Part shown: in pieces, positions 25,753 through 34,774 of the stretch
Numbering within the stretch: position 1 is the first letter of the stretch
How the letters are laid out: each line of letters starts with the position of its first letter
Assembly: GCF_003351025.1 (NCBI RefSeq)
Contig: NZ_QPCG01000003.1
Location: 5,074-69,073, forward strand
Length of the DNA stretch: 64,000 nucleotides
DNA from: Mucilaginibacter endophyticus
GTDB lineage: Bacteria > Bacteroidota > Bacteroidia > Sphingobacteriales > Sphingobacteriaceae
Direction: 5' to 3'
Position numbers and translations under genes: made by a program
The notes under the pieces: model-generated
Database searches by the model: none
Seen by the model: the letters and a program-made list of their open reading frames with translations, nothing else
Told to the model about the DNA's origin: nothing

Positions 25753-26633
25753 AACACGCGATAACGCAAAGGAAAAGCTGGAAAGCGATGCTGGCCGCGG
25801 CTGATAAACCGGTTCAGCTGCCGGTAGCGCGTGACGCGCTTACCGCGCGGTTAATTGAACTGGCCGGTTTCGACGCATACCAGGTAGGCGGTTATGCCTT
25901 ATCCGGAGCTTCGCATGCTATTCCGGATGTTGACCTGGAGAAATTCGGCGAAAAGCGGATTTCGGCGGAATGGATCATCCAGTCGTCGCCATTGCCCGTA
26001 CTGGTTGATATTAACGATGGCTACGGTTATGTAAAAAATGTCACGCGTACCATACAGGAATACCTGAAACTTGGCGCTTCGGCCAATTTTATGGAAGACC
26101 AACGCCCGCCAAAAAAATGCGGGCACATGGATCATAAAAAGGTGATAGATGACGCAGAGATGGTACAGAAGATAAAGGCGGCAACAGCGGCCCGTGAACA
26201 GGATGACCTTTTCATCCTGGGCCGAACCGATGCCATCGATCCCGAAGGCTTGGATAATGCTATCGACCGTGCAAAGTCTTACCTCGATGCCGGTGCAGAT
26301 GGCATTTACCTCGAAGGGCCAAAAAACCTGCATCAGCTGGAAAAAATTGGCAAGGAGCTGCAAGGCGCGCCGCTTGCCACGAGCATTTTGGAAGATGGCT
26401 GTAAAACGTCCTGGGTAAATCCAAAAGATTTAAAGGATATGGGATATAGTATGATCCTCTATCCCACTACACTCATTTTCCAGGTGGTGCATGCCTTACA
26501 ACGCGGACTTGAACGTCTTAAACAGGGAAAGCCAACTAACAGCGCTTCGATCACGATGAATGAATTTATGCAGATAGTAGACCTGTTTTACTGGAAAAAT
26601 ATTGAAGAAAAATTTGAAGGGAAATCACTATGA
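25749..26633 (+). CDS. Isocitrate lyase / PEP mutase family protein
   Basis: The family motif KKCGHMDHK near residue 121 carries the active-site cysteine of the ICL/PEP mutase superfamily. Metal-binding acidic blocks follow the family order: DINDGYGYV (about 83-90), FMEDQRPPKKC, and GRTDAIDPEGLDNAI. 294 aa, TIM barrel. It could cleave a methylisocitrate- or malate-type substrate, or be a PEP-mutase-like enzyme; the eye cannot decide. Start ATG overlaps the upstream ADH stop and its own end overlaps the SDR start by ATGA, so ADH, this gene and the SDR form one translated unit. Confidence 0.88.
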   Translation: MKHAITQRKSWKAMLAAADKPVQLPVARDALTARLIELAGFDAYQVGGYALSGASHAIPDVDLEKFGEKRISAEWIIQSSPLPVLVDINDGYGYVKNVTRTIQEYLKLGASANFMEDQRPPKKCGHMDHKKVIDDAEMVQKIKAATAAREQDDLFILGRTDAIDPEGLDNAIDRAKSYLDAGADGIYLEGPKNLHQLEKIGKELQGAPLATSILEDGCKTSWVNPKDLKDMGYSMILYPTTLIFQVVHALQRGLERLKQGKPTNSASITMNEFMQIVDLFYWKNIEEKFEGKSL

Positions 26634-27484
26634 TAACGAATGAAGAAAGACCGCACAAACAGGATAAACAACCGGGCATAGAAGCGGAAATGAACCCTGC
26701 CCCGGAATATATCAAAGATACCTACCGGGCATCGGGAAAATTGAATGGAAAAATAGCACTGATAACCGGCGGCGATAGCGGCATAGGGAGGGCCATAAGC
26801 GTGCATTTTGCGCAGGAAGGCGCTAACGTAGCTATCGTTTACCTGGACGAGGACGAAGATGCTGAAACCACCAAAGATCTGGTTGAACTAACCGGACAGC
26901 GGTGTCTTTTGATTAAAGGCGATGTGAAAGATGCCTCCTTTTGTAAAAAAGCGATTGAACAAACTGTAGCTGAATTTGGCAAACTCAATATTCTGGTTAA
27001 TAACGCGGGGATGCAGTTTCCGCAAAAGGATGTGAAAGCTATTGATGAAGAACAGCTGGATAAAACATTTCGCACCAACATTTTTGCTTACTTCTATTTT
27101 GCCGAGGCGGCATTAGAGCATCTGCAATCCGGTGATTGTATTATTAATACAACATCAGTAACAGCTTATCGCTCATCGCCCTCGCTTATCGATTACTCAT
27201 CAACCAAGGGAGCCATTACCACATTCACCCGTTCGCTGGCAACCAATCTAACGGAGAAAGGTATCCGGGTAAACGCAGTAGCACCGGGGCCGGTATGGAC
27301 CCCCTTGATTGTATCCACTTTTGATGAGGAAAAGATCAAAAAATTCGGTAGCGAAACGGCTATGAAACGCGCCGGGCAACCTTCGGAGTTAGGGCCTGCT
27401 TATGTGTTCCTCGCCTCGGATGATTCCTCATTTATCACCGGGCAGGTGATCCACGTCAATGGCGGCGAAGTAGTTAATGGCTAA
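26630..27484 (+). CDS. SDR family oxidoreductase
   Basis: Short-chain dehydrogenase with the cofactor motif ALITGGDSGIGRAISVHFA, the NNAG motif (ILVNNAGMQFP), the catalytic Ser in NTTSVTAY and the Tyr-x-x-x-Lys as YSSTKGA. About 50 residues precede the Rossmann fold, as in the YhdF/glucose-dehydrogenase-like long SDRs of Bacteroidota and Firmicutes. NAD(P)-dependent; substrate unknown. It is the third gene of the ADH-ICL-SDR chain. Confidence 0.93.
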   Translation: MITNEERPHKQDKQPGIEAEMNPAPEYIKDTYRASGKLNGKIALITGGDSGIGRAISVHFAQEGANVAIVYLDEDEDAETTKDLVELTGQRCLLIKGDVKDASFCKKAIEQTVAEFGKLNILVNNAGMQFPQKDVKAIDEEQLDKTFRTNIFAYFYFAEAALEHLQSGDCIINTTSVTAYRSSPSLIDYSSTKGAITTFTRSLATNLTEKGIRVNAVAPGPVWTPLIVSTFDEEKIKKFGSETAMKRAGQPSELGPAYVFLASDDSSFITGQVIHVNGGEVVNG

Positions 27485-27510
27485 TCTATCAATCTAAAAA
27501 ACATATACCT

Positions 27511-28305
27511 ATGGAAAATACATCAAAATGGGCGCTGATCACGGGCGGAACAAGCGGCATCGGCAAAGAACTGGCAAACCTGTTTGCCAAAGATCAATAT
27601 AACATCATACTGGTAGCCCGAAACCAAAACGAATTGGATAGTACCGCTAACGAACTTCGCACCTCGGGCATCGAAGTTCGTACCATTGCTAAAGACCTAT
27701 CCAAAATGGATGAGGCCAAAGCTTTATGCAACGAAGTGAACGTGCCAATAGAAGTTTTGGTAAACGACGCCGGGCAGGGCGTTTATGGCTTATTTGTGGA
27801 TAACGAGCTGGAGCGTGAACTGGATATTATCCACCTTAACATTTGCGCAACGGTGATCCTTACCAAACATTTTGTAAAAGAAATGGTAGCACGCGGATCG
27901 GGCAAGGTGCTTAACCTTGGCTCGGTTGCCGGGAAACTGCCAGGGCCATGGCAGGCGGTTTATCATGCTACCAAAGCATTTGTACTCTCCTTTACCAGTG
28001 CCATCCGCGAGGAATTGAATGATAACGGCATTACCATAACCGCGCTTTTACCCGGCGTTACTGATACCGATTTCTTTAACAAAGCCGGCATGAACGAAAG
28101 TAAGGCTGTACAGGATAAAAAAGCCATGGCCGATCCGGCCGTGGTGGCCAAAGACGGCTACGATGCGCTGATGGCCGGCGAAGACCGGGTGATCTCGGGT
28201 TTAAAAAACAAGGTGCAGGTAACCGCGGCCAACCTGATGCCGGATAGCGCGGTAGCCCATCAATTGAACGAGCAACAAAAGCCAGTAACGCAGGAAAAGC
28301 AATAA
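27511..28305 (+). CDS. SDR family oxidoreductase (DltE-like)
   Basis: WALITGGTSGIGKELANLFA is the nucleotide motif; NDAGQGVYGLF stands for NNAG with Asp; catalytic Ser and YHATKAF (Tyr-x-x-x-Lys) follow. Members of this 'DltE' group are small NAD(P) oxidoreductases of unknown substrate. 26 bases from the previous SDR, same strand. The C-terminal tail is Gln-rich and short, without membrane segment. Confidence 0.92.
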   Translation: MENTSKWALITGGTSGIGKELANLFAKDQYNIILVARNQNELDSTANELRTSGIEVRTIAKDLSKMDEAKALCNEVNVPIEVLVNDAGQGVYGLFVDNELERELDIIHLNICATVILTKHFVKEMVARGSGKVLNLGSVAGKLPGPWQAVYHATKAFVLSFTSAIREELNDNGITITALLPGVTDTDFFNKAGMNESKAVQDKKAMADPAVVAKDGYDALMAGEDRVISGLKNKVQVTAANLMPDSAVAHQLNEQQKPVTQEKQ

Positions 28306-28321
28306 CACAAATCATCATCTT

Positions 28322-28498
28322 ATGACAAAGTATTCAGAAAAAGCCCAAGACAAGGTTCATAAGGCTTTACACGAGGAAAAAGAAGGCACTCTAAAAAGCG
28401 GCAGCGGTAAAAAAGTTACTTCCAAAAAACAGGCAATAGCCATCGGTTTATCCGAAGCCAGAAAAGCAGGCGCTAAAGTGCCCAAAAAGAAAGATTGA
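28322..28498 (+). CDS. DUF6496 small basic protein (58 aa)
   Basis: The protein reads MTKYSEKAQDKVHKALHEEK, then EGTLKSGSGKKVTSKKQAIA and IGLSEARKAGAKVPKKKD. The block LKSGSGKKVTSxKQAIAIGLSEARKxGAKVPKKK is the well-known DUF6496 signature. It is lysine-rich, possibly nucleic-acid binding; function unknown. It lies between the SDR and the alpha/beta hydrolase in the same direction. Confidence 0.88.
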   Translation: MTKYSEKAQDKVHKALHEEKEGTLKSGSGKKVTSKKQAIAIGLSEARKAGAKVPKKKD

Positions 28499-28525
28499 TC
28501 TAAACATACTACAATACATCTACCT

Positions 28526-29326
28526 ATGAAAAACATCATTTTCATTCACGGCATGTTCCAAAACCCTAAAAGCTGGGAGAAATGGATTTCCTATTTTACC
28601 GGGAAAGGTTATAGTTGTATAGCACCGGCCTGGCCATACCATGAAGGCGATCCCGCCGAACTACGAACCAACCCCGACCCTCAACTGGGCGATTTAGGTT
28701 TGCAGGAAATTGTAGATGAGTTTAGCAAAATCGCATCACAAATATCCGATCCTGTTTTAATAGGCCATTCTGTAGGGGGCTTAATAGTTCAGTTACTGGT
28801 AAACAAAGGCATTGGAGCGGCCGGTGTTTGTATCGATTCGGTAGCACCCAATGCTATGCTGGCATTTGATTGGGGTTTTATGAAAAACAGCGCTTTGATT
28901 GCCAATCCGTTCAAGGGCAACTCCCCTTTCGAAATGGATTTCGAAAGTTTCCAAAGCTCATTCTGCAACAAGATGACCACACAGGAAGCTATGGAGGCAT
29001 ACCAGGATTACGCTACCCACGATAGCCGTAACGTATTGCGCGATTGTATGGGCGAAGCGGGAGCTATCGATCTTGATAAGCCACATGTGCCTTTGCTTTT
29101 TATCGGCGGCGAAAAAGACCAGATCATCCCGCCAGAGCTAAATGAGAAAAACGCGAAGGCATATACCGATAAGGGCAGCGTTGCATTTTACCAGGAGTTC
29201 CCTAACCGCGGCCACTTTATTTGCGGTCAGCCCGGCTGGGAAGAAGTTGCAGCAAATGTAGCCGATTGGCTTGATCAACAAAGCACAGTGTTAACCGATA
29301 ATTCGATCAGTTATGGAGAACGATAA
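28526..29326 (+). CDS. Alpha/beta hydrolase
   Basis: The oxyanion region FIHGMFQNPKSWEKW, the nucleophile elbow IGHSVGGL (Ser98), a likely acid Asp in GGEKDQIIP and a catalytic His in NRGHFICG are all visible. 266 aa, cytosolic, no signal peptide. It probably cleaves an ester or a similar bond; the substrate is unknown. Its last 14 bases overlap the start of the next SDR, indicating coupled translation. Confidence 0.92.
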   Translation: MKNIIFIHGMFQNPKSWEKWISYFTGKGYSCIAPAWPYHEGDPAELRTNPDPQLGDLGLQEIVDEFSKIASQISDPVLIGHSVGGLIVQLLVNKGIGAAGVCIDSVAPNAMLAFDWGFMKNSALIANPFKGNSPFEMDFESFQSSFCNKMTTQEAMEAYQDYATHDSRNVLRDCMGEAGAIDLDKPHVPLLFIGGEKDQIIPPELNEKNAKAYTDKGSVAFYQEFPNRGHFICGQPGWEEVAANVADWLDQQSTVLTDNSISYGER

Positions 29327-30320
29327 TAAAATGACCCGCCGCCAGGTGGTTGCCGGCTTGGGTACCACCCTTGCGGCCGTAGCAGCGGCACCTGCTTTCG
29401 CGGTAGCCGGTAAGGCTATTAATCCGGATGATAAATCTGTAAAATTAAGCGACCCGGTGACACTTCACCCCAAACCACCTTTTAAAAGCCAGCCGCAACC
29501 ATGGCCAGGCCTTCAAAGTAAAATGGATCCGGTGCCAGATTGCGGCGAGACGAGTTATAAAGGTTCGGGCAGGTTGATGGGTCGCAAAGCATTGATAACC
29601 GGCGGCGATTCGGGCATGGGACGGGCGGCGGCCATTGCCTATGCCCGTGAAGGCGCGGATGTTGCTATCAACTACTTCCCCACCGAAGAACCTGATGCCC
29701 GCGAGGTGATCGACCTGATCAAAAAAGAAGGCCGTAAAGCGGTAGCCATCCCCGGCGATTTACGTGATGAGGCGTTTTGCAAGCAATTGGTTCAAAAAGC
29801 ATTGAGCGAATTGGGCGGACTGGATATTATTGTTAATAATGCCGGGCGCCAGCAATCCATCAATTCCATTACCGATGTTACTACGGAGGAGTTCGATGCT
29901 ACCATGAAGACCAATATCTACGCACCCTTCTGGATCATCCGCGAAGCATTGCCGCATTTGCCACCAGGATCGGCCATTATCGGCACCACGTCCGAACAGG
30001 CTTATGATCCCTCGCCCGATCTGTACGCTTATGCGCAAACTAAAGCTGCTACCATGAACTATGTGAAATCATTAGCCAAGCAACTGGGTCCAAAAGGTAT
30101 CCGCGTAAACGGTGTGGCACCAGGCCCTGTATGGACCGCCTTACAGATCAGCGGTGGCGCACAACCCGAAAAGCAGCAAATGTTTGGCAGCTGGACAATG
30201 CTGGCACGACCGGGACAACCTGCGGAACTGGCTTCTATATATGTACAGCTTGCCGCTTCTGATGCCAGCTTTGCCAGCGGACAGGTATATGGTGCATCGG
30301 GAGGAGTTGGTCAACCTTAA
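29313..30320 (+). CDS. SDR family oxidoreductase with Tat-like signal peptide
   Basis: The N-terminus MENDNKMTRRQVVAGLGTTL followed by AAVAAAPAFA has a twin-arginine motif, a hydrophobic stretch and an AxA cleavage site, so export in folded state by Tat is likely. After a proline-rich linker the SDR domain begins with ALITGGDSGMGRAAAIAYA, then IVNNAGRQQS, the TTSEQAYDP region and the YAYAQTKA active site. Exported SDRs of this type are seen in Bacteroidota; substrate unknown. It resembles the 26.6 kb SDR without the signal peptide. Confidence 0.92.
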   Translation: MENDNKMTRRQVVAGLGTTLAAVAAAPAFAVAGKAINPDDKSVKLSDPVTLHPKPPFKSQPQPWPGLQSKMDPVPDCGETSYKGSGRLMGRKALITGGDSGMGRAAAIAYAREGADVAINYFPTEEPDAREVIDLIKKEGRKAVAIPGDLRDEAFCKQLVQKALSELGGLDIIVNNAGRQQSINSITDVTTEEFDATMKTNIYAPFWIIREALPHLPPGSAIIGTTSEQAYDPSPDLYAYAQTKAATMNYVKSLAKQLGPKGIRVNGVAPGPVWTALQISGGAQPEKQQMFGSWTMLARPGQPAELASIYVQLAASDASFASGQVYGASGGVGQP

Positions 30321-30330
30321 AATTATAATT

Positions 30331-30840
30331 ATGAAAAAGATATTTTTAATGTTGATGGTGAGCGCAGTTTGTTTATTAACAAAAGCGCAGATCCCGCAGC
30401 CGGATCCGGATACTACTTCCAGGCACTTTTTGATAGTGGCAAGCATCGGCAATTTACAGGAAGCAATTGCAGGCCAAATAGCCGTGCAAAAAAGCAAGCT
30501 GGCAGATGTTAAAGCCTTTGCGCAAATGATGATAAAGGATCATGGTGAGGCAGAACAGCAACTTCTGCAACTGGCCAAGCAGCAGCATATCGATCTGCCC
30601 GCCCAGGCTACCGGCGGTATACAACCCGATTTGCCCCTGAAAAATGCCAGCGATAATTTTGATAAGTTATACGTACATGGCATGGTGAACGGCCACCGTA
30701 ATACCGTGCAAACATTTCAAACCTATGCTGTGAACGGTAAAAACCCGGCTATAAAAGCTTTTGCCCAACAAATGCTGCCTAAGTTAAAAATGCACCTGGA
30801 GCATATAACAGCTATTGATAAGCAACTCAGCGAGAAATAA
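30331..30840 (+). CDS. DUF4142 protein with signal peptide
   Basis: The start MKKIFLMLMVSAVCLLTKAQ is a signal peptide; I choose the ATG at 30331 for this reason. The mature part has the DUF4142 helices: NLQEAIAGQIAVQKSKLADV, AFAQMMIKDHGEAEQQLLQL and MLPKLKMHLEHI. DUF4142 is a ferritin-like four-helix fold found in exported proteins of stress-related loci; metal binding is unproven. It lies directly after the Tat SDR on the same strand. A second intact member is at 40.9 kb and a broken one at 59.2 kb. Confidence 0.92.
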   Translation: MKKIFLMLMVSAVCLLTKAQIPQPDPDTTSRHFLIVASIGNLQEAIAGQIAVQKSKLADVKAFAQMMIKDHGEAEQQLLQLAKQQHIDLPAQATGGIQPDLPLKNASDNFDKLYVHGMVNGHRNTVQTFQTYAVNGKNPAIKAFAQQMLPKLKMHLEHITAIDKQLSEK

Positions 30841-30841
30841 T

Positions 30842-30884
30842 AAAGGCATGCCATTGTGAATTTGTTCAAATGGCATGCCTTTTC
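30842..30884 (+). terminator. Long hairpin terminator after DUF4142
   Basis: AAAGGCATGCCATT pairs with AATGGCATGCCTTT over 14 bases around a 13-base loop, and TTTT follows. The stem starts one base after the stop codon, so it probably ends the ADH-to-DUF4142 transcript. The core GGCATGCC is itself palindromic. Confidence 0.75.
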
Positions 30885-30897
30885 CAATAAAACAAAC

Positions 30898-31146
30898 ATG
30901 AAAGCATTTTTGATTATTGCGCTTGCCTTAATACTTTATGCACTTACAGGCTGCAATCTAAACGATAGAAATAAAACAATTGGAGGATCTAAAGATACCA
31001 GCAGCGTTAACCGCGGCGGCGGCCCTCCTGTTACCGATACCGCTACGTTGGATCAGGTCAGGAAACAAAGGATGAAAGATTCCTTGAACGGCGATACCAC
31101 AAGCCGGGGAAATGTTGATCCATCGGGCCGGGAGCCTAAAAAATAG
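30898..31146 (+). CDS. Small lipoprotein, hypothetical
   Basis: Starting at 30898, MKAFLIIALALILYALTGCN is a lipoprotein signal with the lipobox LTGC. The mature part is hydrophilic and disordered (TIGGSKDTSSVNRGGG, DSLNGDTTSRGN), with no recognised family. An in-frame ATG-less start at 30856 would add 14 residues inside the hairpin, so it is unlikely. Confidence 0.65.
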   Translation: MKAFLIIALALILYALTGCNLNDRNKTIGGSKDTSSVNRGGGPPVTDTATLDQVRKQRMKDSLNGDTTSRGNVDPSGREPKK

Positions 31147-31167
31147 ATCTGCTTAATCAACTCAACT

Positions 31168-31551
31168 ATGAAAATGTCATCAAGCAAAACCAATCGGCGA
31201 GGCAGGTTATGCCTTGCCTTACTGATAATATTGACTATTAGTCAAAACATCGCATTTGCATCAATATGTCAGCCAGATACGGCAAAACGCTCCCGTACTG
31301 ATACCGCCGGACAAAAACCAACGCCATATAACCCTAATCCATCCGATAAAACCGGTCGGACTTTATATGATACAGGCGGCAACAGCGGAACCATCGGCAA
31401 AAGGGATACAACAAATACTCTTGCTACATCGAGCCCAGGGCATGTAAAGGACAAAACAGCTAATGACAAATACTTTGAACTTGGCGCTGCTATCCTGATC
31501 GCCGTAGTTGTTATTGCTATCATAATTCGCGGCAGAAAACAACAAAGGTAA
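31168..31551 (+). CDS. Hypothetical exported, C-terminally anchored protein
   Basis: An N-terminal hydrophobic segment (LCLALLIILTISQNIAFAS) looks like a signal peptide; the middle is a Pro/Thr/Gly-rich disordered stretch (DTAGQKPTPYNPNPSDKTG) and the C-terminus has one membrane helix (AAILIAVVVIAIIIRG) followed by RKQQR. The layout suggests an exported protein anchored at the C-terminus. No named family. It follows the small lipoprotein by 21 bases. Confidence 0.6.
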   Translation: MKMSSSKTNRRGRLCLALLIILTISQNIAFASICQPDTAKRSRTDTAGQKPTPYNPNPSDKTGRTLYDTGGNSGTIGKRDTTNTLATSSPGHVKDKTANDKYFELGAAILIAVVVIAIIIRGRKQQR

Positions 31552-31660
31552 ACTTCACAAAGTTAATACCGGGGATCCAACTACAGGCTTACAACCTAAA
31601 GGGGTGTTCAACAAAACAAGTAGCACATTAAATGCTTATGTTTACGAACATTCTGTTTTT

Positions 31661-34021
31661 ATGAAAGACCACAGTCAGCCAAGCCACCCAAGCGGTTATT
31701 ATAAAGACGTTATCAGCCGGATTGAACAGGCTTACATTCTGGTGGAGGTTTTGTTTGATGAAAAAAACGAGCCCTTCAACTATTATTATATTGAAGCTAA
31801 TGCAGCAGCAAATAAAATTGCAGGTACGGAACTGGTTGGCAAACGCGCGACAGACGTCAATTCGGCTTACGACCATCAGTGGATTAAAATACTGGGCCGC
31901 GTTGCCAAAACGGGCCAGCCGGAGACATATGAAATGGAAGCCCTTCCTTTAGGAACATATTATCGTTTTCAAGCCTTTAAAGTTGGCCTGCCCGAAGAGC
32001 GGAAAATAGCTGTGATTTATGAAGAAATAACCGATAGAAAACTTGCAGATTTAGCTTTACGTAATAGTGAACAAAAATATCGGACGCTTTTTAATTTCAT
32101 TGATGAAGGCTTTTGCATATTTGAATTAATTTATGATGATGGTGGACAGGCGATAGACTGGATTTATACCGAAGCTAACCCTGCTTTTGAACGCCAAACC
32201 GGTTACATAAATCCCATCGGAAAAAAAATCAGTTATTTTCAGCCAGATTTGGAAAATTCATGGTTCAGTCAGTTTGCCGAAGTTGCGCGTACCGCAAAGC
32301 CCATTCGTTTTACCCAATATACCGAAGCCATGGATATTTGGTACGACGTATATGCCATGCCCGTTGATCCGCCTGGCGGTGGCCGTGTATCCCTACTTTT
32401 CTCTGATGTTACCGATCGCAAACTACTTCAAGAACGGCAGGCATTTTTGCTTATGCTGAGCGATGTGCTTCGCCCGCTGACAAGCCCAAACGAGATTCGT
32501 TCAGTAGCCATGAAGCTTATGGGCGCTCACTTGAAAGGAAGCCGGTCTGCCTATGTTGATGCAGAAATTGGGCAGGACACCATGCGCATAATTTCTGATT
32601 ACACTGATGGCGTAGCGCCTTGGGTAGGCTCGATAAATTTAGCCGATTTTGGCGCTGCACTTGGCAAAGATTTCGCTGAGGGCAAAACTGTAATTATTGA
32701 TAACATCTTAACTGATGAGCGATTTACTGATAGCCGCGACACCTATCTGCGATTAGAGATCGCTGCGGCGGTGGGCGTCCCGTTATTTAAAAATGGGAAG
32801 ATCGTAGCTGCCATGGGTGTTCACAACAAAGCACCACGTAAATGGAAACCGGACGAAATAAAAATTATAGAAGAAACAGCCGAACGTATCTGGGCAGCAG
32901 TTGAGCGCGCAAGAGCAGAACAAACATTGAATGAAACGGAGCAGCGCTTACAAGTTATTTTCGAAGCCTTACCTGTCGGCATCGGTTTTTCGGATAAACA
33001 AGGCTATTATCATCTCATCAACAAAGCAATGCGCCGGTACCTACCCGATAATCAGATGCCATCAGTTAGCTCGCTGCGTCATCGTTGGTCTGCATGGGAT
33101 GAGCGAGGCAATCCGCCACCGATAACCCAATATCCGGGTGCCCGGGGACTTCGGGGCGATACCGTAGTGCCCGGAACTGAAATGCTTTATAAAGATGAAA
33201 ATGGCAAAGACGTCTGGACTATTGTATCTTCTGTACCGATGCGGAATGAAGCCGGGGAAATAATCGGGCAACTCGGTGTTATATACGATGTCAACGAACT
33301 GAAACGTGCGCAGCATGACTTGCAAAATGTAAAAGCCGAAGAGCAACTCCGCCGTCTTCGCGAGGAACAACAACAGGAAATTTTCCGTGTAATATTGCGT
33401 ACCCAAGACGAAGAAAGGCGACGAATAGCAGAGAGTTTACATAATGGACTCGGTCAATTACTTTACGGCATTAAAATTAGTCTTAGTCATCTTTCGGCCA
33501 AAAACGCAGTTAGTGATCCTGCAAAATATGAAAAGGACATTCGATATACAGACAAATTGTTAACGGATGCCATCCGGGATTCGCGCGCGATATCCCACGA
33601 ATTAATGCCAACAGTACTGGACGAATTTGGGCTGCAGGCAGCTATTAAAGATGCTTGCGAACAAATGCGGGGCAGCGTTCGCTTTCATTGTTCTTTTAAA
33701 CCTAATCGAATCACGGCTGATAAATTCATGGAATTGGCGATCTTCCGGATAGTGCAGGAACTGATGATCAACGTTGTGAAACATGCCGATGCCAAAGAAG
33801 CTAACGTAATCATCGCTAAGGGCGATGGGCAAATTGTGATCAAAGTGAAAGATGACGGCCGAGGAATTGATCTGTCTAAACAAAGAAGGGATGGTATAGG
33901 GCTTACGTCTATTAAAAGTAAAATCGAAATGCTGAATGGTCAGATGGACATATTTTCGTCGGATGGCAATGGGACGGAAGTGATATTAAGATGGCCATAT
34001 CGCAGCGCTGTTGAACAGTAA
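31661..34021 (+). CDS. PAS/GAF sensor histidine kinase, HisKA_3 type
   Basis: Soluble kinase of the NarX/DegS class. In order: PAS (1-125, start near RIEQAYILVEVLFDE), PAS (130-255), GAF (about 259-420), PAS (425-545), then the HisKA_3 dimerisation domain RRRIAESLHNGLGQLLYGIK with His594 and a HATPase_c domain with ELMINVVKHADAKEA, DDGRGID and GIGLTSIKSKIEMLNGQM. HisKA_3 kinases usually signal to NarL-type regulators, of which three are within 16 kb (23.9, 37.6, 39.1 kb). I take the ATG at 31661; a GTG at 31604 is the alternative. The decayed copy of its first PAS domain at 1.5 kb is a paralogue. Confidence 0.9.
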   Translation: MKDHSQPSHPSGYYKDVISRIEQAYILVEVLFDEKNEPFNYYYIEANAAANKIAGTELVGKRATDVNSAYDHQWIKILGRVAKTGQPETYEMEALPLGTYYRFQAFKVGLPEERKIAVIYEEITDRKLADLALRNSEQKYRTLFNFIDEGFCIFELIYDDGGQAIDWIYTEANPAFERQTGYINPIGKKISYFQPDLENSWFSQFAEVARTAKPIRFTQYTEAMDIWYDVYAMPVDPPGGGRVSLLFSDVTDRKLLQERQAFLLMLSDVLRPLTSPNEIRSVAMKLMGAHLKGSRSAYVDAEIGQDTMRIISDYTDGVAPWVGSINLADFGAALGKDFAEGKTVIIDNILTDERFTDSRDTYLRLEIAAAVGVPLFKNGKIVAAMGVHNKAPRKWKPDEIKIIEETAERIWAAVERARAEQTLNETEQRLQVIFEALPVGIGFSDKQGYYHLINKAMRRYLPDNQMPSVSSLRHRWSAWDERGNPPPITQYPGARGLRGDTVVPGTEMLYKDENGKDVWTIVSSVPMRNEAGEIIGQLGVIYDVNELKRAQHDLQNVKAEEQLRRLREEQQQEIFRVILRTQDEERRRIAESLHNGLGQLLYGIKISLSHLSAKNAVSDPAKYEKDIRYTDKLLTDAIRDSRAISHELMPTVLDEFGLQAAIKDACEQMRGSVRFHCSFKPNRITADKFMELAIFRIVQELMINVVKHADAKEANVIIAKGDGQIVIKVKDDGRGIDLSKQRRDGIGLTSIKSKIEMLNGQMDIFSSDGNGTEVILRWPYRSAVEQ

Positions 34022-34039
34022 TTGAATATTATACCCGCT

Positions 34040-34372
34040 TTATGAAGCCGAATAATCATGCCCCCAATTTTTAAGCGAATAATCCCAGTTTGAATTTTTA
34101 GGATGATCGGGCCGTTGGGCCATATGTCTTTTCACATAGCCGTTCACTTTTTGCATGTGCTTGTAATCTGCTTCAGTTAGTTCAGATTTCTTTTTTTTAA
34201 TAATGGTGATGATATGCTCTCCGGATTTATGACCGATGGATTCGCCATCGCCACTATACCATCCTACCGATTTTGATTCATCAGTTTTGAGCCATTTCTC
34301 CAGGCTGGCGGGGCTCATGTTTACTAAATGATTAAATCCTTTGTATATCTCTTCTTTTTTATCCTGTTCCAT
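34040..34372 (-). CDS. DUF3140 family protein
   Basis: The protein matches the family blocks: FNHLVNMSPASLEKWLKTDE with SKSVGW, ESIGHKSGEHIITII and MQKVNGYVKRHMAQRP, closing with YSLKNWGHD. DUF3140 is a small soluble family of unknown function that often sits next to stress genes. It is 110 aa, typical. It is the last of a minus-strand run that begins with the flavodoxin-like gene. Confidence 0.9.
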   Translation of the reverse strand: MEQDKKEEIYKGFNHLVNMSPASLEKWLKTDESKSVGWYSGDGESIGHKSGEHIITIIKKKKSELTEADYKHMQKVNGYVKRHMAQRPDHPKNSNWDYSLKNWGHDYSAS

Positions 34373-34387
34373 CGTTTGTGGGTTAAA

Positions 34388-34771
34388 TTATCGCGTACTT
34401 TTTAAAGCCCAAAGCACTAACAAAGGTTGAAAAGCTAACCGTGCCAATCGTTTATGATCCGTATCCAGCCCGAAAGCATTTCTGTGGTGTGTATATTGGG
34501 CAATGTTACCCGGAAATACAGCGGCAAAAAAACCGGCTGCAATGATGCCTAACATGCTACGCTGTTTTTTAGGTGCAGCAACCAATGCCGCGCCAAGGGC
34601 TATCTCTGCAAAACCTGAATAAATAACTGTGTCATCCTTTTTTAAAGGAACCCAATCAGGCACCTGCGCCCGGAACTCTCTGCGGGCAAAAGTAAGGTGA
34701 CTTGCACCCGCAAATATCAGCGCCGCACCCAATAGGACACGTGCGCCATTTTTGATGGTTTCGTTTTCCAT
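34388..34771 (-). CDS. DoxX-like membrane protein
   Basis: About four hydrophobic helices (GARVLLGAALIFAGASHLTF, YSGFAEIALGAALVA, GIIAAGFFAAVFPGNIAQY and FQPLLVLWALK) with the DoxX-like pattern of a glycine-rich first helix and a short loop. 127 aa is typical. The role of DoxX-like proteins (redox or membrane stress) is not settled. It lies three bases after the flavodoxin-type gene and ahead of DUF3140 on the same strand. Confidence 0.78.
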   Translation of the reverse strand: MENETIKNGARVLLGAALIFAGASHLTFARREFRAQVPDWVPLKKDDTVIYSGFAEIALGAALVAAPKKQRSMLGIIAAGFFAAVFPGNIAQYTHHRNAFGLDTDHKRLARLAFQPLLVLWALKSTR

Positions 34772-34774
34772 CGG

